From the NCBI GenBank assembly GCA_038225475.1, contig JBBRRA010000006.1, positions 124,001-188,000 on the forward strand: a DNA stretch of 64,000 nucleotides, read 5' to 3'. Position numbers and translations under genes: made by a program. Shown here in pieces: positions 7,982 through 17,339 of the stretch. The DNA is from Polymorphobacter_B sp038225475 (lineage in GTDB: Bacteria; Pseudomonadota; Alphaproteobacteria; Sphingomonadales; Sphingomonadaceae). Under the pieces are notes generated by a model that had not been told where the DNA came from, made no database searches, and saw only the letters and a program-made list of their open reading frames with translations. Each line of letters opens with the position of its first letter. Position 1 is the stretch's first letter.

Positions 7982-9574
7982 TCAGGCGGCCTGCGCGAAA
8001 TAATGCGCATAGGCCGGCAGCGTCAGGAACGGTTCGAGCCGGTCGGCGAGGACCAGTGTCGAGAAGATCGACGCTGCCTCGACGAACTTGCCCGCGGCAA
8101 AAAAGTTGTCGCCGACGTCGCGCTGCCACACCGCCAGTTGCTCGGCGACGGTGCGCTCGATCAGCGCGACGTCGACCACTTCGCCGCTGTCGAGCGTTAC
8201 GCCGACGGTGCGCCACTGCCACAGCTGCGTTCGGCTGATCTCGGCGGTGGCTGCGTCCTCCATCAGATTGTGTAGCGGTGCTGCGCCCTGCCCGCGCAGC
8301 CAGCTGGCGATATAACCGATGCCGACGTTGGCGTTCATGGCCAGCCCGCCGAGCGTCTTTGGCCCGGCCGGTGCGGTGGTCAGTTCGGCGGCGGTGACGC
8401 TGCCCGGCGGGATCACGCCGAGCTGGTTCGGCCCCGGCATGACGCGGTCGAACACCGCCATCGCCACCGGCACCAGGCCCGGATGCGCAACCCAGGTGCC
8501 GTCGCAGCCGTCGGTCGCCTCGCGCTCCTTGTCGGCGCGCACGGCGGCAAAGGCGCGCTCGTTCGCCGCCTCGTCGCCCTTGACCGGGATGAACGCGCTC
8601 ATCCCGCCCATCGCATGCGCGCCGCGCTTGTGGCAGGTGCGGATGACGTGCAGCGCATAGGCGCGCATGAACGGCACCGTCATCGTCACCGCCGCGCGGT
8701 CGGGCAGCACATGACCGCTGTCCGCGCCGAAGCACTTGATATAGCTGAAGATATAGTCCCAGCGCCCGCAGTTCAGCGCGGCGATATGGTCGCGCAGTTC
8801 GTACAGGATCTCGTCCGCCATGAACGCGCCGGGCAGCGTTTCGATCAGCACCGTCGCCTTGATCGTGCCAAGCGGCAGCCCGAGCCACGACTGCGCGGTG
8901 ACGAAGACGTTGTTCCACAACCGCGCCTCGAGATAATGTTCGAGCTTGGGGAGGTAGAAATACGGCCCCGACCCGCGCGCGATCAGCGCGCGCGCGTTGT
9001 GAAACACATACAGCCCGAAATCGAACAACGCGCCGGCCACCGCCTCGCCGTCGACGATCATATGCGCCTCGGGCAGGTGCCAGCCGCGCGGCCGCGCGAT
9101 CAGCGTCGCGGTGGTGTCGTTGAGCGTGTAGGTCTTGCCCTTGTCGGCGAGGCTGATGTGGCCGGCGGCGGCATCGCGCAGGTTGACCTGCCCATCGACC
9201 ATGATCTCCCACGCGGGCGTGCTCGCATCCTCGAAGCACGCCATATAGCATTTCGCACCCGAATTGAGCGCGTTGATGACCATCTTGCGGTCGACCGGCC
9301 CGGTGATCTCGACGCGGCGGTCCTGCAAGTCGGCGGGTGCGCCGGCGACCTGCCACGCGCCGTCGCGGACGCTGCGCGTTTCGGGGGCGAAGTCGATCGC
9401 GTTGCCCGCCGCCCACCATGCCTGCCGAACCTCGCGCGCGTGCAGCAGCGCCTGGCGCGTCGGCTCATACTGCCGGTGCAGGTTGGCAACGAAGTTGAGC
9501 GCCTCGTCGGTCAGGATGGTTTCGTAACCGGGGCGCATCGTGCCGGTAATCTCGACGCCGCGAACTGTCATCAT
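7982..9574 (-). CDS. aceB: Malate synthase A
   Basis: Condenses glyoxylate with acetyl-CoA to malate, second step of the glyoxylate bypass. About 530 residues, typical for the A isoform. Seen: FEDASTPAWEIMVDGQVNLRD, the catalytic-barrel segments IKATVLIETLPGAF and WDYIFSYIKCF, and the C-terminal signature PAGPKTLGGLAMNANVGIGY. The frame is open much further upstream, but that part is the regulator gene in another frame. ATG at 9574 overlaps the regulator's TGA as ATGA and has AGGAG four bases before it (seven before a second ATG at 9571), so translation is coupled to the regulator. Isocitrate lyase lies just beyond, divergently oriented. Confidence 0.96.
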   Translation of the reverse strand: MMTVRGVEITGTMRPGYETILTDEALNFVANLHRQYEPTRQALLHAREVRQAWWAAGNAIDFAPETRSVRDGAWQVAGAPADLQDRRVEITGPVDRKMVINALNSGAKCYMACFEDASTPAWEIMVDGQVNLRDAAAGHISLADKGKTYTLNDTTATLIARPRGWHLPEAHMIVDGEAVAGALFDFGLYVFHNARALIARGSGPYFYLPKLEHYLEARLWNNVFVTAQSWLGLPLGTIKATVLIETLPGAFMADEILYELRDHIAALNCGRWDYIFSYIKCFGADSGHVLPDRAAVTMTVPFMRAYALHVIRTCHKRGAHAMGGMSAFIPVKGDEAANERAFAAVRADKEREATDGCDGTWVAHPGLVPVAMAVFDRVMPGPNQLGVIPPGSVTAAELTTAPAGPKTLGGLAMNANVGIGYIASWLRGQGAAPLHNLMEDAATAEISRTQLWQWRTVGVTLDSGEVVDVALIERTVAEQLAVWQRDVGDNFFAAGKFVEAASIFSTLVLADRLEPFLTLPAYAHYFAQAA

Positions 9575-10974
9575 GCTTCTCCTGAACCTGCAAAGCGAAA
9601 CGGGGTGACCCCGCGCGATCGTTCGTCGACGCGCAGCCGCCCGCCGGTCGGGGGCAGGCTGCGCTGGCGGCACGCGACGCGCGCGCAGCTGGCGCAACCC
9701 AGCCCGATCGGCGTGGCGCGCGCGCCCGACAAATCGATGCCGTCGGCATAGACCAGCGCGCGGGCATGCGCGAGATCGCAACTCAGCGCGATCGCGAATT
9801 CGGGGCGGGTTTCGCCGTAGGGCGCGGCATAGCTTCGCACCGTGCGCGCCACCGTCAGGAACTGGGCGCCGTCTTCGGTAGTGACGACCTGCCGGACGAC
9901 GCTGCCGGGGCGGTCGAACGCGGCGTGCACCACCCACAGCGGGCAGCCGCCGCCATGCGCCGCAAGCGCGTGCGTCTGCGCGGCAAAGCGTTTGGAAACA
10001 TTGCCGGCACGGTCGACGCGCAGCAGGAAAAACGGCACGCCGCGCGCGCCCGGGCGCTGCAACGTCGTCAACCGGTGCGCGACCTGTTCGAACCCCGCGC
10101 CAAACCGCGCCTGCAGCAGCTCGAAGTCATAGCCCAGCGCTTCGGCGGCGGCGTGAAACCGCGCATAGGGCATCATGATCGCGGCGGCCGCATAGTTCGC
10201 CAGCGCCTGCACCGCAAACCGCTGGTTCGCGGCATTGCCGAGCGCGGCGCTGGCGACCACCGCATCGATCGCCGGGCGCAGCTCGATCAGCGCGAGCTGA
10301 TACGCCACCGCAAATGTCCGCGACGCCGCGTCGAGCGCCTCCGACAACTGCAGCGATCGGGCATGCAGGTCGAGGCGGCGCAGCGTATCGGGCAGCACAT
10401 CGACCGGCAGCACGCGGACGCCGATGCCGTGGCGCGCGCGCAGCCGTTCGGCGATCGCCGCCATCCGATCGGCGGACGCCAGCCGCAGTTCGTCGGCGAG
10501 CGCCTCGCACGCCGCGTCGAGGTCGGGGAAATGGTTGCGGCGGTCGAGCAGCAGCTGCGTCACCGCCTCGACCGGCGACGGCTCGTGATCGGGGCGGAGC
10601 GCCGGTCCGCTGGCGATCAGCGCGTGCAGCCGCAACACCGCCTGCGCGACGCCGGGGGCGCTTTGCGCCACCTCCTCGAGCTCGGCGCGCGCCACTTCGA
10701 TGCCGCCGAGCGCCGGATCGGCGAACACCCGCGCCAGTTCGGCAGCAAGCGCGGCGCCATCGTCGCCGGTCAGCTGGCGCAAGTCGAGATTATACGCGCC
10801 CGCCAGCTTGAGCAGGAACGCCGCCGTCAGCGGCCGCTGGTTGCGCTCGATCAGGTTGAGATAGCTGACCGAGACGCCAAGGTCGTCCGCCATCCGCGTC
10901 TGCGTCAGCGCCAGTTGCAGCCGGATCCGGCGCAACCGCGCGCCCGCAAACAACTTGCGGTCGTGCGTCGTCAC
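9571..10974 (-). CDS. ScfR/RamB-type short-chain fatty acyl regulator (XRE + DUF955 + DUF2083)
   Basis: Transcription regulator of about 467 residues. The N-terminus is an XRE helix-turn-helix (RLRRIRLQLALTQTRMADDL then SVSYLNLIERNQRPLT). The middle carries an IrrE-like (DUF955) segment around AAAAIMMPYARFHAAAE, and the end shows the DUF2083 cysteine region GLGCASCARVACRQR. Family members such as RamB and ScfR control acetate, glyoxylate-bypass and propionate genes by sensing acyl-CoA. Its position between aceB (coupled by ATGA) and divergent aceA suggests it regulates both. The start is GTG with AGG eight bases upstream. The IrrE-like part lacks an obvious HExxH zinc site, as is common in this family. 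Confidence 0.88.
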   Translation of the reverse strand: MTTHDRKLFAGARLRRIRLQLALTQTRMADDLGVSVSYLNLIERNQRPLTAAFLLKLAGAYNLDLRQLTGDDGAALAAELARVFADPALGGIEVARAELEEVAQSAPGVAQAVLRLHALIASGPALRPDHEPSPVEAVTQLLLDRRNHFPDLDAACEALADELRLASADRMAAIAERLRARHGIGVRVLPVDVLPDTLRRLDLHARSLQLSEALDAASRTFAVAYQLALIELRPAIDAVVASAALGNAANQRFAVQALANYAAAAIMMPYARFHAAAEALGYDFELLQARFGAGFEQVAHRLTTLQRPGARGVPFFLLRVDRAGNVSKRFAAQTHALAAHGGGCPLWVVHAAFDRPGSVVRQVVTTEDGAQFLTVARTVRSYAAPYGETRPEFAIALSCDLAHARALVYADGIDLSGARATPIGLGCASCARVACRQRSLPPTGGRLRVDERSRGVTPFRFAGSGEA

Positions 10975-11113
10975 GCAGCAAACCTGTCAAGATATTTACA
11001 ACACGACATGTCCGATGGCCCTAATCCGTACACTTCGACACGATTTCGACAAGCACATGCTTGACCCCCGCCTAGCGGCTCGTCACACACGGTGCAACGG
11101 TTTTAGGGGAGGC

Positions 11114-11146
11114 GGCGCGGGCAGAGGCAAAAGTCTCGCCCGCGCC
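11114..11146 (+). promoter_or_regulatory. Stable hairpin in the aceA leader
   Basis: GGCGCGGGC (11114-11122) pairs perfectly with GCCCGCGCC (11138-11146); GAG (11124-11126) extends the stem with CTC (11135-11137) after a bulged A, leaving an eight-base loop GCAAAAGT. It ends 33 bases before the aceA start. No T-run follows, so it looks like a leader structure that stabilises mRNA or binds a factor rather than a terminator. Confidence 0.55.
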
Positions 11147-11179
11147 CTCATTGTAAAAATCCGGTCAAAGGAGACCATC

Positions 11180-12463
<1,284 letters not shown>

Positions 12464-12470
12464 GCGCTTT

Positions 12471-12502
12471 GCCACTCCCTGCCCAAGTGGGTGGGGAGTG
12501 GC
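12471..12502 (+). terminator. Terminator hairpin after aceA
   Basis: GCCACTCCCTGCCCA pairs with TGGGTGGGGAGTGGC over 15 positions (two G-T wobbles) around a two-base centre, so the last pair probably opens to give a tetraloop. It begins eight bases after the aceA stop. The 3' flank is CTTACG, without a T-run, so termination may be inefficient or factor-assisted. Confidence 0.6.
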
Positions 12503-12549
12503 CTTACGCCGCCTTCGACAATGGTCGCGACGCGCGGTAAAGATACGCG

Positions 12550-14811
12550 ATGAACGCCCAGCCCCCCGCCTTGCCGCCGCCCGCCCGCCCGCGCACGACA
12601 CGGCGCAATTTCCTGATCGGGACCGGCGCGGCCGCGGGGCTGGCGGTCGGCTTTGCGTTGTGGCCGCGCAGCCGCGCGCTCAACTGGGCAGCGGCGAAGG
12701 ACGAAACGGTCCTGAACGGCTTCGTCAAGATCGGCACCGATGGGCGCGTCGTCGTCGCGGTACCGCAGGCCGAAATGGGGCAGGGCGTGTTCACCAGCCT
12801 GCCGCAGATCCTCGCCGACGAGCTTGGCGCCGACTGGAATACGGTGTCGGTCGAACCTGCGCCGTTGCACCCCGTCTATGCCAATCACGGCATGGCGCTC
12901 GATCAGACCGCAGGCATGCCCGAATCGTTCCGCGGGTTTGCGCGCTGGTCGATGGGCAAGGTCATCGACCATTTCGACATGCAGATCACCGGCGGCAGCA
13001 CCTCGGTGCGCGGCTTTGCGCCGCCGGTGCGGCTGGCAGGTGCCGCCGCGCGCGAGATGCTGTGCCGGGCGGCGGCGCGGCAGTGGGGCGTCGACTGGCA
13101 CGACTGCGACACCGACAACGGCTTTGTCATCTATAAGGCGCAGCGGCTGCGCTTTGCCGATATCGCGGGCAAGGCGTCCGCCGAAGATCTGCCCGCATCG
13201 CCCACGCTGCGCGCGACGCCGGGCAAGCTGATGGGCAAGCCGGTGCAGCGGCTCGACATTCCGGGGAAAACCGACGGCAGCGCGCGCTTCGGCCTCGATG
13301 TACGGCTGCCGGGCATGGTCTATGCGGCAATCAAGTCGGGCCCGGTCGGCGATCAGAAATTGCAGCGCGTCGACCATGCTCCGGCAAAAGCGATGCCCGG
13401 TGTCATCGATGTCGTCGACGGCCCGACCTGGGTCGCGGCGGTGGCGACGACCTGGTACGGCGCGCATCTGGCGGTCGAGGCGCTCAAGCCCGGGTTCGAG
13501 GCCGCCGCCAAGCCCGCCGGGGCCTGGATCGAACCCGCGTTGCGGGCCGGGCTCGACTCGAAAGACGATGTGACGGTCGAAAAGGTCGGCGATGCCGCCG
13601 CATTGCTCGGCAAGCCGGGCATGGTGCAGGCGGTCTATACCGTGCCGTTCCTTGCGCATGCCGCGCTCGAGCCGATGAACGCCACCGCGCGGATCGATGG
13701 CGGCACCTGCGAAATCTGGGCCCCGACGCAGTCGGTCACGCTGACCACCTGGGCGGTGGCAAAGGCGCTCGGCATCGCCGATGACGCGGTCACCGTCCAC
13801 CCGACGCTGGTTGGCGGCGGCTTCGGGCGCAAGATCGAAACCGATGTCTGCATCCAGGCGGCGCTGCTGGCGAAGGCGGTCAAGCGCCCGGTGCAGCTGA
13901 TCTGGTCGCGCGAGGAGGATTTTGCGCAGGACAAATACCGTCCGGCCGCAGCGGCGCGGATGCGCGCTGTGCTGTCGGCGGGCGGTAACGGCGCGCCGCC
14001 GCGCGTCACCGCATGGGCCAGCCGGATCGCGGTTCCCGATGTCGCCAACAGCGTCGCGGGGCGCAACCTGCCGGCGATGGCTGGATCGATCAAACCCAAT
14101 GCCGCCGCGGTCGAAGGCTCGGTCGGGTTGCCGTACGACTTCGGCGCGGTGCTGGCCGAGCATGTGCCGGTCGACGTCGGCGTGCCGCTCGGTTTCTGGC
14201 GGTCGGTCGGGCACAGCTTCACGGCGTTTTTCGTCGAGAGCTTCGTCGATGAACTCGCGCACGCCGCCGGGGCCGATCCGGGCGAATTCCGGCTGGCGAT
14301 GCTCAAGGATCAGCCGCGCCACGCCGCCGTGCTGCGCGCCGCGCTGCAGGCGGCGGGGCCGCTCGGGCCGGTCGATGTCAATGTGGCGCGCGGCGTCGCG
14401 CTCCACGAAAGCTTTGGTAGCATCGTCGCCGAAGTCGCCGAAGTCGCGTGCAAGCCCGGCAGCGATCCGCATGTCCGGCGCGTCGTCGCGGCGATCGATT
14501 GCGGTCCGGTGGTCAACCCCGACGGCGTCCGCGCGCAGGTCGAAGGTGCGATCCTGTTCGGGCTGGCGGCGGCGCTGAAGGGCGCGATGACGTTCGACGG
14601 CGGCCATGCGGTGCAGTCGAATTTCGATACCGCGCCGGTGCTGATGCTCGCCGAAGCCCCTGCGATCGAGGTTATCATCGTGGCGAGTGCCGCGCCGATG
14701 GGCGGCGTCGGCGAACCCGGCACCCCGCCGATCGCGCCCGCCGTTGCCAATGCGATCTTTGCCGCGACCGGCAAGCGCCACCGCGACCTTCCGATCATCG
14801 CCCGGGCATGA
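12550..14811 (+). CDS. Molybdopterin-dependent oxidoreductase large subunit (IorB-like, Tat-exported)
   Basis: Xanthine-dehydrogenase-family large subunit, similar to the beta subunit of isoquinoline 1-oxidoreductase and to aldehyde dehydrogenases of this class. 753 residues. The N-terminus has a twin-arginine signal (TTRRNFLIGTGAAAGLAVG), so folded export to the periplasm is expected. Seen: the molybdopterin-binding segments VAVPQAEMGQGVFTSLPQ and LVGGGFGRKIETD, LGFWRSVGHS, and the C-terminal GVGEPGTPP carrying the catalytic Glu. Family members act with a small [2Fe-2S] subunit (IorA); none is encoded beside it. Its stop overlaps the hemH start as ATGA. The substrate is not predictable. Confidence 0.88.
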   Translation: MNAQPPALPPPARPRTTRRNFLIGTGAAAGLAVGFALWPRSRALNWAAAKDETVLNGFVKIGTDGRVVVAVPQAEMGQGVFTSLPQILADELGADWNTVSVEPAPLHPVYANHGMALDQTAGMPESFRGFARWSMGKVIDHFDMQITGGSTSVRGFAPPVRLAGAAAREMLCRAAARQWGVDWHDCDTDNGFVIYKAQRLRFADIAGKASAEDLPASPTLRATPGKLMGKPVQRLDIPGKTDGSARFGLDVRLPGMVYAAIKSGPVGDQKLQRVDHAPAKAMPGVIDVVDGPTWVAAVATTWYGAHLAVEALKPGFEAAAKPAGAWIEPALRAGLDSKDDVTVEKVGDAAALLGKPGMVQAVYTVPFLAHAALEPMNATARIDGGTCEIWAPTQSVTLTTWAVAKALGIADDAVTVHPTLVGGGFGRKIETDVCIQAALLAKAVKRPVQLIWSREEDFAQDKYRPAAAARMRAVLSAGGNGAPPRVTAWASRIAVPDVANSVAGRNLPAMAGSIKPNAAAVEGSVGLPYDFGAVLAEHVPVDVGVPLGFWRSVGHSFTAFFVESFVDELAHAAGADPGEFRLAMLKDQPRHAAVLRAALQAAGPLGPVDVNVARGVALHESFGSIVAEVAEVACKPGSDPHVRRVVAAIDCGPVVNPDGVRAQVEGAILFGLAAALKGAMTFDGGHAVQSNFDTAPVLMLAEAPAIEVIIVASAAPMGGVGEPGTPPIAPAVANAIFAATGKRHRDLPIIARA

Positions 14812-15824
14812 CCGCGCTGCCGCACGATCACCCGCCCGTCGCGTTCGGGCGGGTCGGGGTATTGCTCGTCAACCTCGGCACCCCCGATGCGCCCGAGACC
14901 GCGCCGGTGCGCCGCTATCTTGCCGAATTCCTGTCCGATCGGCGCGTTGTCGAACTGCCGCCGATCCTGTGGCAGCCGCTGTTGCGCGCGGTCGTGCTGA
15001 CCACCCGCCCGAAACGGACGGCAGCGAATTATGCGCGCATCTGGGACCATGACGGCGGCGAGTCGCCGCTGCGGCGGATCACGCGCGCGCAGGCGGACGC
15101 GTTGCAGGCGATGCTCGGCGAGCGCGTCATGGTCGATTGGGCGATGCGCTATGGGACGCCGTCGATTCCCGATCGGCTCGCCGCGCTCAAGGCGGCGGGG
15201 TGCGACCGCATCCTGATCGCGCCGCTGTATCCGCAGTACAGCAGTGCGACGACCGGCACGGTCAACGACAAGGTGTTCGACACGCTCAAGCAGTGGCGCT
15301 GGCAACCGGCGCTGCGGACGCTGCCGCCGTACCATGACGATCCGGCGTTCATCGACGCGCTCGCCGCGACCGTCACCGCGGGCATTGCTGGGCTCGATTT
15401 CGTCCCCGACGTCGTGCTCGCGTCGTTTCACGGCATGCCGCGCCGCACGCTCGATCGCGGCGATCCGTATCACTGCCAGTGCCGCAAGACTGCGCGGTTA
15501 CTCGCCGACCGGCTGGCCATCCCGCTGCGCGTCAGTTTCCAGTCGCGGCTGGGGCGTGCCGAATGGCTCAAACCCTATACCGATGCGACGCTCGCCGCGC
15601 TTCCGGACGAGGGCGTCAAGCGGCTGGTGGTCATCGCGCCGGGATTTTCGGCGGATAATCTCGAAACACTCGAGGAGGTCGCGATCGAGGGGCGCGACAC
15701 GTTCCTAATGGCGGGCGGGACCGATTTCGCCTATCTACCATGCCTCAACGACAGCGCCTCGGGACAGGCGCTGCTGCAGACGATCGTGACGCGCGAGCTT
15801 TCTGGATGGTTACCGTTGACTTAA
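14808..15824 (+). CDS. hemH: Ferrochelatase
   Basis: Inserts Fe2+ into protoporphyrin IX, last step of protoheme synthesis. 338 residues. Seen: the N-terminal GVLLVNLGTPDAP, the porphyrin-binding PLYPQYSSATTG, the metal-ligand His in ASFHGMP (His208), the CQCRKT segment and the acidic patch SADNLETLEEVAIEG. ATG at 14808 overlaps the oxidoreductase stop (ATGA), so this is a coupled pair; the frame is open upstream but those codons lie within the preceding gene. Why heme synthesis is coupled to a molybdenum enzyme is unclear; it may just share the transcript. Confidence 0.96.
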   Translation: MTALPHDHPPVAFGRVGVLLVNLGTPDAPETAPVRRYLAEFLSDRRVVELPPILWQPLLRAVVLTTRPKRTAANYARIWDHDGGESPLRRITRAQADALQAMLGERVMVDWAMRYGTPSIPDRLAALKAAGCDRILIAPLYPQYSSATTGTVNDKVFDTLKQWRWQPALRTLPPYHDDPAFIDALAATVTAGIAGLDFVPDVVLASFHGMPRRTLDRGDPYHCQCRKTARLLADRLAIPLRVSFQSRLGRAEWLKPYTDATLAALPDEGVKRLVVIAPGFSADNLETLEEVAIEGRDTFLMAGGTDFAYLPCLNDSASGQALLQTIVTRELSGWLPLT

Positions 15825-15846
15825 GATTATCAAAGTATAAACATAA
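15816..15846 (+). promoter_or_regulatory. Candidate promoter for phaB in an AT-rich island
   Basis: TTGACT (15816-15821) overlaps the hemH stop and is followed by an AT-rich stretch with TATAAA (15836-15841) and TAAACA (15838-15843). The second gives a 16-base spacer, the first only 14. This roughly 35-base AT-rich stretch stands out in GC-rich surroundings and would let phaB be expressed independently of hemH. Confidence 0.5.
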
Positions 15847-15863
15847 CTTATGGGGAGTTTTTG

Positions 15864-16586
15864 ATGGCTCGTGTTGCAATCGTCACCGGCGGAACACGCG
15901 GCATCGGCGAAGCGATTTCGCTCGCGCTGCGCGACGCGGGCTACCATGTCGCGGCGAATTACGGCGGTGACGCGACCAAGGCCGCAGCGTTCACCGAACG
16001 CACCGGCATCGCCTCGTATCAGTGGAACGTCGCCGACCATCAGGCCTGCCTCGACGGCGTGGCGAAGGCGGAGGCCGATCTCGGCCCCGTCGATATCGTC
16101 GTCAACAACGCCGGCATCACCCGCGACGGCACGATCCTCAAGATGAGCTACGAAATGTGGCGCGAGGTGATCGACGTCAACCTCGGCGGCTGCTTCAACA
16201 TGGCCAAGGCGACGTTCCCGGGAATGCGGTCGCGCAAATTCGGGCGCATCGTCAACATCGGGTCGATCAACGGCCAGGCCGGGCAGTACGGCCAGGTCAA
16301 CTATGCGGCGGCAAAGTCGGGCATCCACGGCTTTACCAAGGCGCTCGCGCAGGAAGGCGCGAAGTTTAACGTTACCGTCAACGCGATTGCGCCGGGTTAT
16401 ATCGACACCGACATGGTCGCTGCCGTGCCCGCTGACGTGCTTGAAAAGATTGTTGCCAAGATTCCCGCCGGGCGGCTGGGTCAGGCAAGCGAGATTGCCC
16501 GGGGGGTCCTGTTCCTCGCCAGCGATGATGCCGGTTTCGTCACCGGCTCGACGCTGTCGTTGAACGGTGGCCAGCACATGTACTGA
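15864..16586 (+). CDS. phaB: Acetoacetyl-CoA reductase
   Basis: NADPH-dependent short-chain dehydrogenase that reduces acetoacetyl-CoA to (R)-3-hydroxybutyryl-CoA for polyhydroxyalkanoate synthesis. 240 residues. Seen: the Rossmann motif VTGGTRGIG, NNAGITRDGT, the catalytic Ser in NIGSINGQAGQYG and the YxxxK pair in NYAAAKSG, and the PhaB-like start of the C-terminal part, VNAIAPGYIDTDMVAAVP. ATG at 15864 has GGGGAG (15852-15857) six bases upstream; the adjacent TTG at 15861 is in frame but less likely. No phaA or phaC is adjacent. FabG-type 3-oxoacyl reductases are the main alternative; the GQAGQYGQ segment favours PhaB. Confidence 0.88.
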   Translation: MARVAIVTGGTRGIGEAISLALRDAGYHVAANYGGDATKAAAFTERTGIASYQWNVADHQACLDGVAKAEADLGPVDIVVNNAGITRDGTILKMSYEMWREVIDVNLGGCFNMAKATFPGMRSRKFGRIVNIGSINGQAGQYGQVNYAAAKSGIHGFTKALAQEGAKFNVTVNAIAPGYIDTDMVAAVPADVLEKIVAKIPAGRLGQASEIARGVLFLASDDAGFVTGSTLSLNGGQHMY

Positions 16587-16587
16587 A

Positions 16588-16857
16588 ATGGGCGGCGACG
16601 GTCTTGTCAAAGGCTCGGTGTCGATCGCCGGGCATCATACGTCGCTCAGCCTCGAGCCGATCTTCTGGGCGGCGTTGCGCTCGGCAGCCGTTGCCCAACG
16701 GCGGCCGCTCAACGCACTGATCGCCGAAATCGACGAGGCGCGCACCACCAACCTGTCGAGCGCGGTGCGCGTCTGGCTGTTCGAACAGGCACAGCGCCGC
16801 GCACTGCCGAGTGCGGTGTTGGCCTATGACCGCACCGACGCGCTCGCCGCCGAATAG
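16588..16857 (+). CDS. Ribbon-helix-helix domain protein
   Basis: Small protein of 89 residues matching the alphaproteobacterial RHH_4-type family: a short beta strand (GSVSIAGHHTSLSLEP) followed by two helices (FWAALRSAAVAQRRPLNALIAEIDEAR and SSAVRVWLFEQAQRRA, each given here in part). Such proteins bind DNA as dimers or serve as small regulators. ATG at 16588 is one base after the phaB stop, so it probably shares the phaB transcript; a link to polyhydroxyalkanoate control is only a guess. The stop is two bases from the convergent secreted-protein gene. Confidence 0.75.
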   Translation: MGGDGLVKGSVSIAGHHTSLSLEPIFWAALRSAAVAQRRPLNALIAEIDEARTTNLSSAVRVWLFEQAQRRALPSAVLAYDRTDALAAE

Positions 16858-16859
16858 CG

Positions 16860-17339
16860 TCAGTCGTTCTCGTCGGCGCCGACCTGGCCCGCAAACTTCA
16901 CCGTGTAGTTCCGCCCGACCGTAATCCCGCCGAGCGTCAGGCTGTGATCGGCAAGGCTTTGCCCGCTCGCCGCATCGAACGCGCCGAGCGCGAGCGCGTC
17001 AAACTCGGGTAGCGGCAGCGCGGCGGTGCGGATCGCCTCGTCGCGCCCCGGCACGCGCGGCTCGAGCAGCAGCATCTGCTCGATCGTGCCGCAGCCGAGC
17101 AGCGCTGTGGCTGCATCGTCATCGAAGCCGTGGAGCGAGGCGATATCGGGGGCCGGGTCGCGCGGTACCGCGTCGACGAAACTGGTGTCGGCGAACCGCC
17201 AGCCGGGGGCTTCGCCCGCTGCAAACGCCGTGCTCGGGGTCACCAGCGGCGGCAGCGCGGTCGCCAGCGGCGGCAGCTCGGTCATCGCGACTGCAGCCGT
17301 GCCCGAAAGCAGCGCCGCGAGCAGGACGACCAGCTTCAT
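16860..17339 (-). CDS. Secreted protein of unknown function coupled to purK
   Basis: 159 residues with a clear signal peptide (MKLVVLLAALLSGTAAVAMT). The mature part is proline-, alanine- and aspartate-rich (LPPLATALPPLV near the start) and has no domain I recognise; it has a single cysteine after the signal (LLGCGTIEQ) and an acidic end (GADEND). Its ATG overlaps the purK stop as ATGA, so translation is coupled to purine genes. No functional link to purine synthesis is evident; the gene may be carried passively at the end of the operon. Confidence 0.7.
   Translation of the reverse strand: MKLVVLLAALLSGTAAVAMTELPPLATALPPLVTPSTAFAAGEAPGWRFADTSFVDAVPRDPAPDIASLHGFDDDAATALLGCGTIEQMLLLEPRVPGRDEAIRTAALPLPEFDALALGAFDAASGQSLADHSLTLGGITVGRNYTVKFAGQVGADEND

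Noticed and set aside
7881..9419. Second long minus-strand frame over aceB
   Set aside because: Arg-rich out-of-frame shadow of malate synthase.
10955..11179. 75-residue N-terminal extension of isocitrate lyase
   Set aside because: Crosses the leader hairpin and lacks a ribosome-binding site; ATG 11180 has AAAGGAG and matches the family start.
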